This document shows positions 14,479 to 15,171 of a DNA stretch of 15,171 nt, piece by piece; the stretch's first letter is position 1; each line of letters opens with the position of its first letter. Made by a program: the position numbers and the translations under genes. Source of the stretch: Humisphaera sp. (GTDB taxonomy: Bacteria; Planctomycetota; Phycisphaerae; Tepidisphaerales; Tepidisphaeraceae); contig JANXVV010000605.1 in the NCBI GenBank assembly GCA_025351525.1, positions 1-15,171 on the forward strand, in the 5' to 3' direction. Under the pieces are notes generated by a model. It searched no databases. It had not been told where the DNA came from and worked only from the letters and a program-made list of their open reading frames with translations.

Positions 14479-14888
14479 AACGTTGGCGGATGTCGCAGGC
14501 AGGCGATGAATCATCCTTGTCCAAGGCGGAACTTCGACGCACCCGGAATGTGGGTTTTCAACCTCCCAGTGGATATCAGGCCATGTGGCTATTTGCGATG
14601 TTCGATCTTCCGATGAAGACCCCGATGCATCGGCGGCAATACACCCGCTTCCGTAAATTCCTGCTGCGCGAAGGGTTCAGCCGGCTGCAGTTCAGCGTGT
14701 ACGCGAGGTACTGCGTTTCAGAAGAATCCAGCGCTACCCACAGCCAGCGCATCCGCGATTGCCTTCCCCCCGAGGGGCAAGTTCGGCTCCTCGCGGTCAC
14801 CGAGCGACAATTCGGAAAGCAACGAATTTTCATGGGCTTGAAACAAAAACCGACCGAAGCGGCCCCGCTGCAGTTGATGATGTTTTAA
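14475..14888 (+). CDS. cas2: CRISPR-associated protein Cas2
   Basis: The core MWLFAMFDLPMKT..RRQYTRFRKFLLREGF..LQFSVYARYC, then HSQRIRDCLPPEGQVRLLAVTERQFGK and FMGL, is that of Cas2 from type II-C loci: a ferredoxin-like fold with the metal-site Asp in FDLP. It forms the Cas1-Cas2 integration complex. The start is chosen as GTG at 14475 because it makes a 4-base GTGA overlap with the cas1 stop and has GGTGG (14466-14470) before it, giving 137 aa. ATG at 14490 (132 aa) is a close alternative; ATG at 14583 (101 aa) would cut off SGYQ, which precedes MW in relatives as I remember them. It is the last gene of the cas operon, 100 bases before the first repeat. Confidence 0.92.
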   Translation: MKRWRMSQAGDESSLSKAELRRTRNVGFQPPSGYQAMWLFAMFDLPMKTPMHRRQYTRFRKFLLREGFSRLQFSVYARYCVSEESSATHSQRIRDCLPPEGQVRLLAVTERQFGKQRIFMGLKQKPTEAAPLQLMMF

Positions 14889-14908
14889 AAACCACCACTT
14901 TAAGCCGA

Positions 14909-14923
14909 GTTGTGCTTCGCAAC
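14909..14923. terminator. Small hairpin after cas2, possible end of the cas operon
   Basis: GTTGTG-CTT-CGCAAC forms a 6-bp stem with one G-U pair on the plus strand and is followed by ACTTTAATTT, 20 bases after the cas2 stop. The T-run is broken, so it would be a weak terminator. Confidence 0.35.
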
Positions 14924-14956
14924 ACTTTAATTTGCGCCTCTTAAATCTTTCACAAA

Positions 14957-14973
14957 CCCCTGGATGACAGGGG
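14957..14973 (-). terminator. GC-rich hairpin between cas2 and the array, possible pre-crRNA terminator
   Basis: CCCCTG (14957-14962) and CAGGGG (14968-14973) form a perfect 6-bp stem with loop GATGA. On the minus strand, the deduced direction of array transcription, it is followed by TTTGTG. It lies 15 bases from the first repeat on the trailer side. The T-run is short, so function is tentative. Confidence 0.35.
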
Positions 14974-14988
14974 ATTGGAGAGGTTGGA

Positions 14989-15171
14989 GTGTATCTGAGC
15001 GGCGATTGACCGCAAACCACAGCTGACGTTAGGAACGAGTCACCAAACGAGATAGTGTATCTGAGCGGCGATTGACCGCAAACCACAGCTGATCCCGTCG
15101 ATGTTCCGGTGCGGCCTCAAGTGTATCTGAGCGGCGATTGACCGCAAACCACAGCTCCCGTGCGCCACGAC
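14989..15171 (-). CRISPR. CRISPR array, three identical 36-nt repeats, continues past the window
   Basis: Three identical 36-base repeats lie at 14989-15024, 15055-15090 and 15121-15156. The spacers at 15025-15054 and 15091-15120 are 30 bases each; 15 bases of a third are visible. On the plus strand the repeat starts GTGTATCTGAGC and ends AAACCACAGCT. In the crRNA direction deduced from tracrRNA pairing (minus) it starts AGCTGTGG and ends AGATACAC. The base beyond that end is the same at all three repeats (A on plus), so the functional unit may be 37 bases. The deduced direction puts the leader beyond the right edge; the window shows the trailer end, where degeneracy is often seen but is absent here. 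I found no match of the spacers elsewhere in the window by eye. Confidence 0.97.

Noticed and set aside
14889..14925. AAACCACCAC after cas2 as a second anti-repeat
   Set aside because: Only about seven to eight bases match the repeat end; the copy upstream of cas9 matches 28 of 36 with correct RNA architecture.
14718..15086. Minus-strand frame with repeated VCGQSPLRYT
   Set aside because: It is a translation of the CRISPR repeats and the cas2 complement, not a gene.

Overview
The window looks like a chromosomal piece of a Planctomycetota-type bacterium, possibly Phycisphaerae-like. This is an inference from protein families (a SecA-like ATPase next to a PqqD/M50/HlyD fusion protein, a GlcF-type iron-sulfur subunit) and from the many palindromic intergenic repeats of a style I associate with Planctomycetes and Verrucomicrobia. 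No rRNA or tRNA gene is visible, so the taxonomy is not proven.

Left part (1-1217): the 3' end of a GlcF-like glycolate oxidase iron-sulfur subunit, whose coding sequence contains a 48-nt near-perfect palindrome, then a gap of about 410 bases holding a large 'CGCAAAG'-rich inverted repeat.

Centre left (1218-8849): five same-strand genes that look like one export or processing cluster. They encode a signal-peptide HlyD/RND-type adaptor; a cytoplasmic GAF-like sensor fused through one membrane segment to an HlyD-like adaptor; a PqqD-like + M50 (site-2) metalloprotease + HlyD-like fusion; a small four-helix-bundle protein; and a short SecA-like ATPase. Every junction inside this run carries a palindromic element. 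The four-helix-bundle gene is itself bounded by inverted repeats, as if it were a small mobile unit inserted into the operon.

Centre right (8850-10104, minus strand): a TatD-like metal-dependent hydrolase and a small 84-aa protein, separated from the SecA-like gene by a convergent palindrome.

Right part (10171-15171): a compact, apparently complete type II-C CRISPR-Cas locus with cas9 (1058 aa), cas1, cas2 and the first three repeats of a CRISPR array that runs off the window. A tracrRNA gene can be read directly from the sequence. It lies on the minus strand, divergent from cas9, with a promoter, an anti-repeat with the lower stem/bulge/upper stem pattern, a nexus hairpin, a UUCG hairpin and an intrinsic terminator. 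The pairing rules fix the crRNA strand as minus, so the array is transcribed towards cas2, opposite to the cas operon. The leader and newest spacers should therefore lie beyond the right edge, and the window shows the old (trailer) end. The repeat end and the tracrRNA promoter share the same -10-like hexamer, which suggests in-repeat promoters as known for Neisseria II-C systems.
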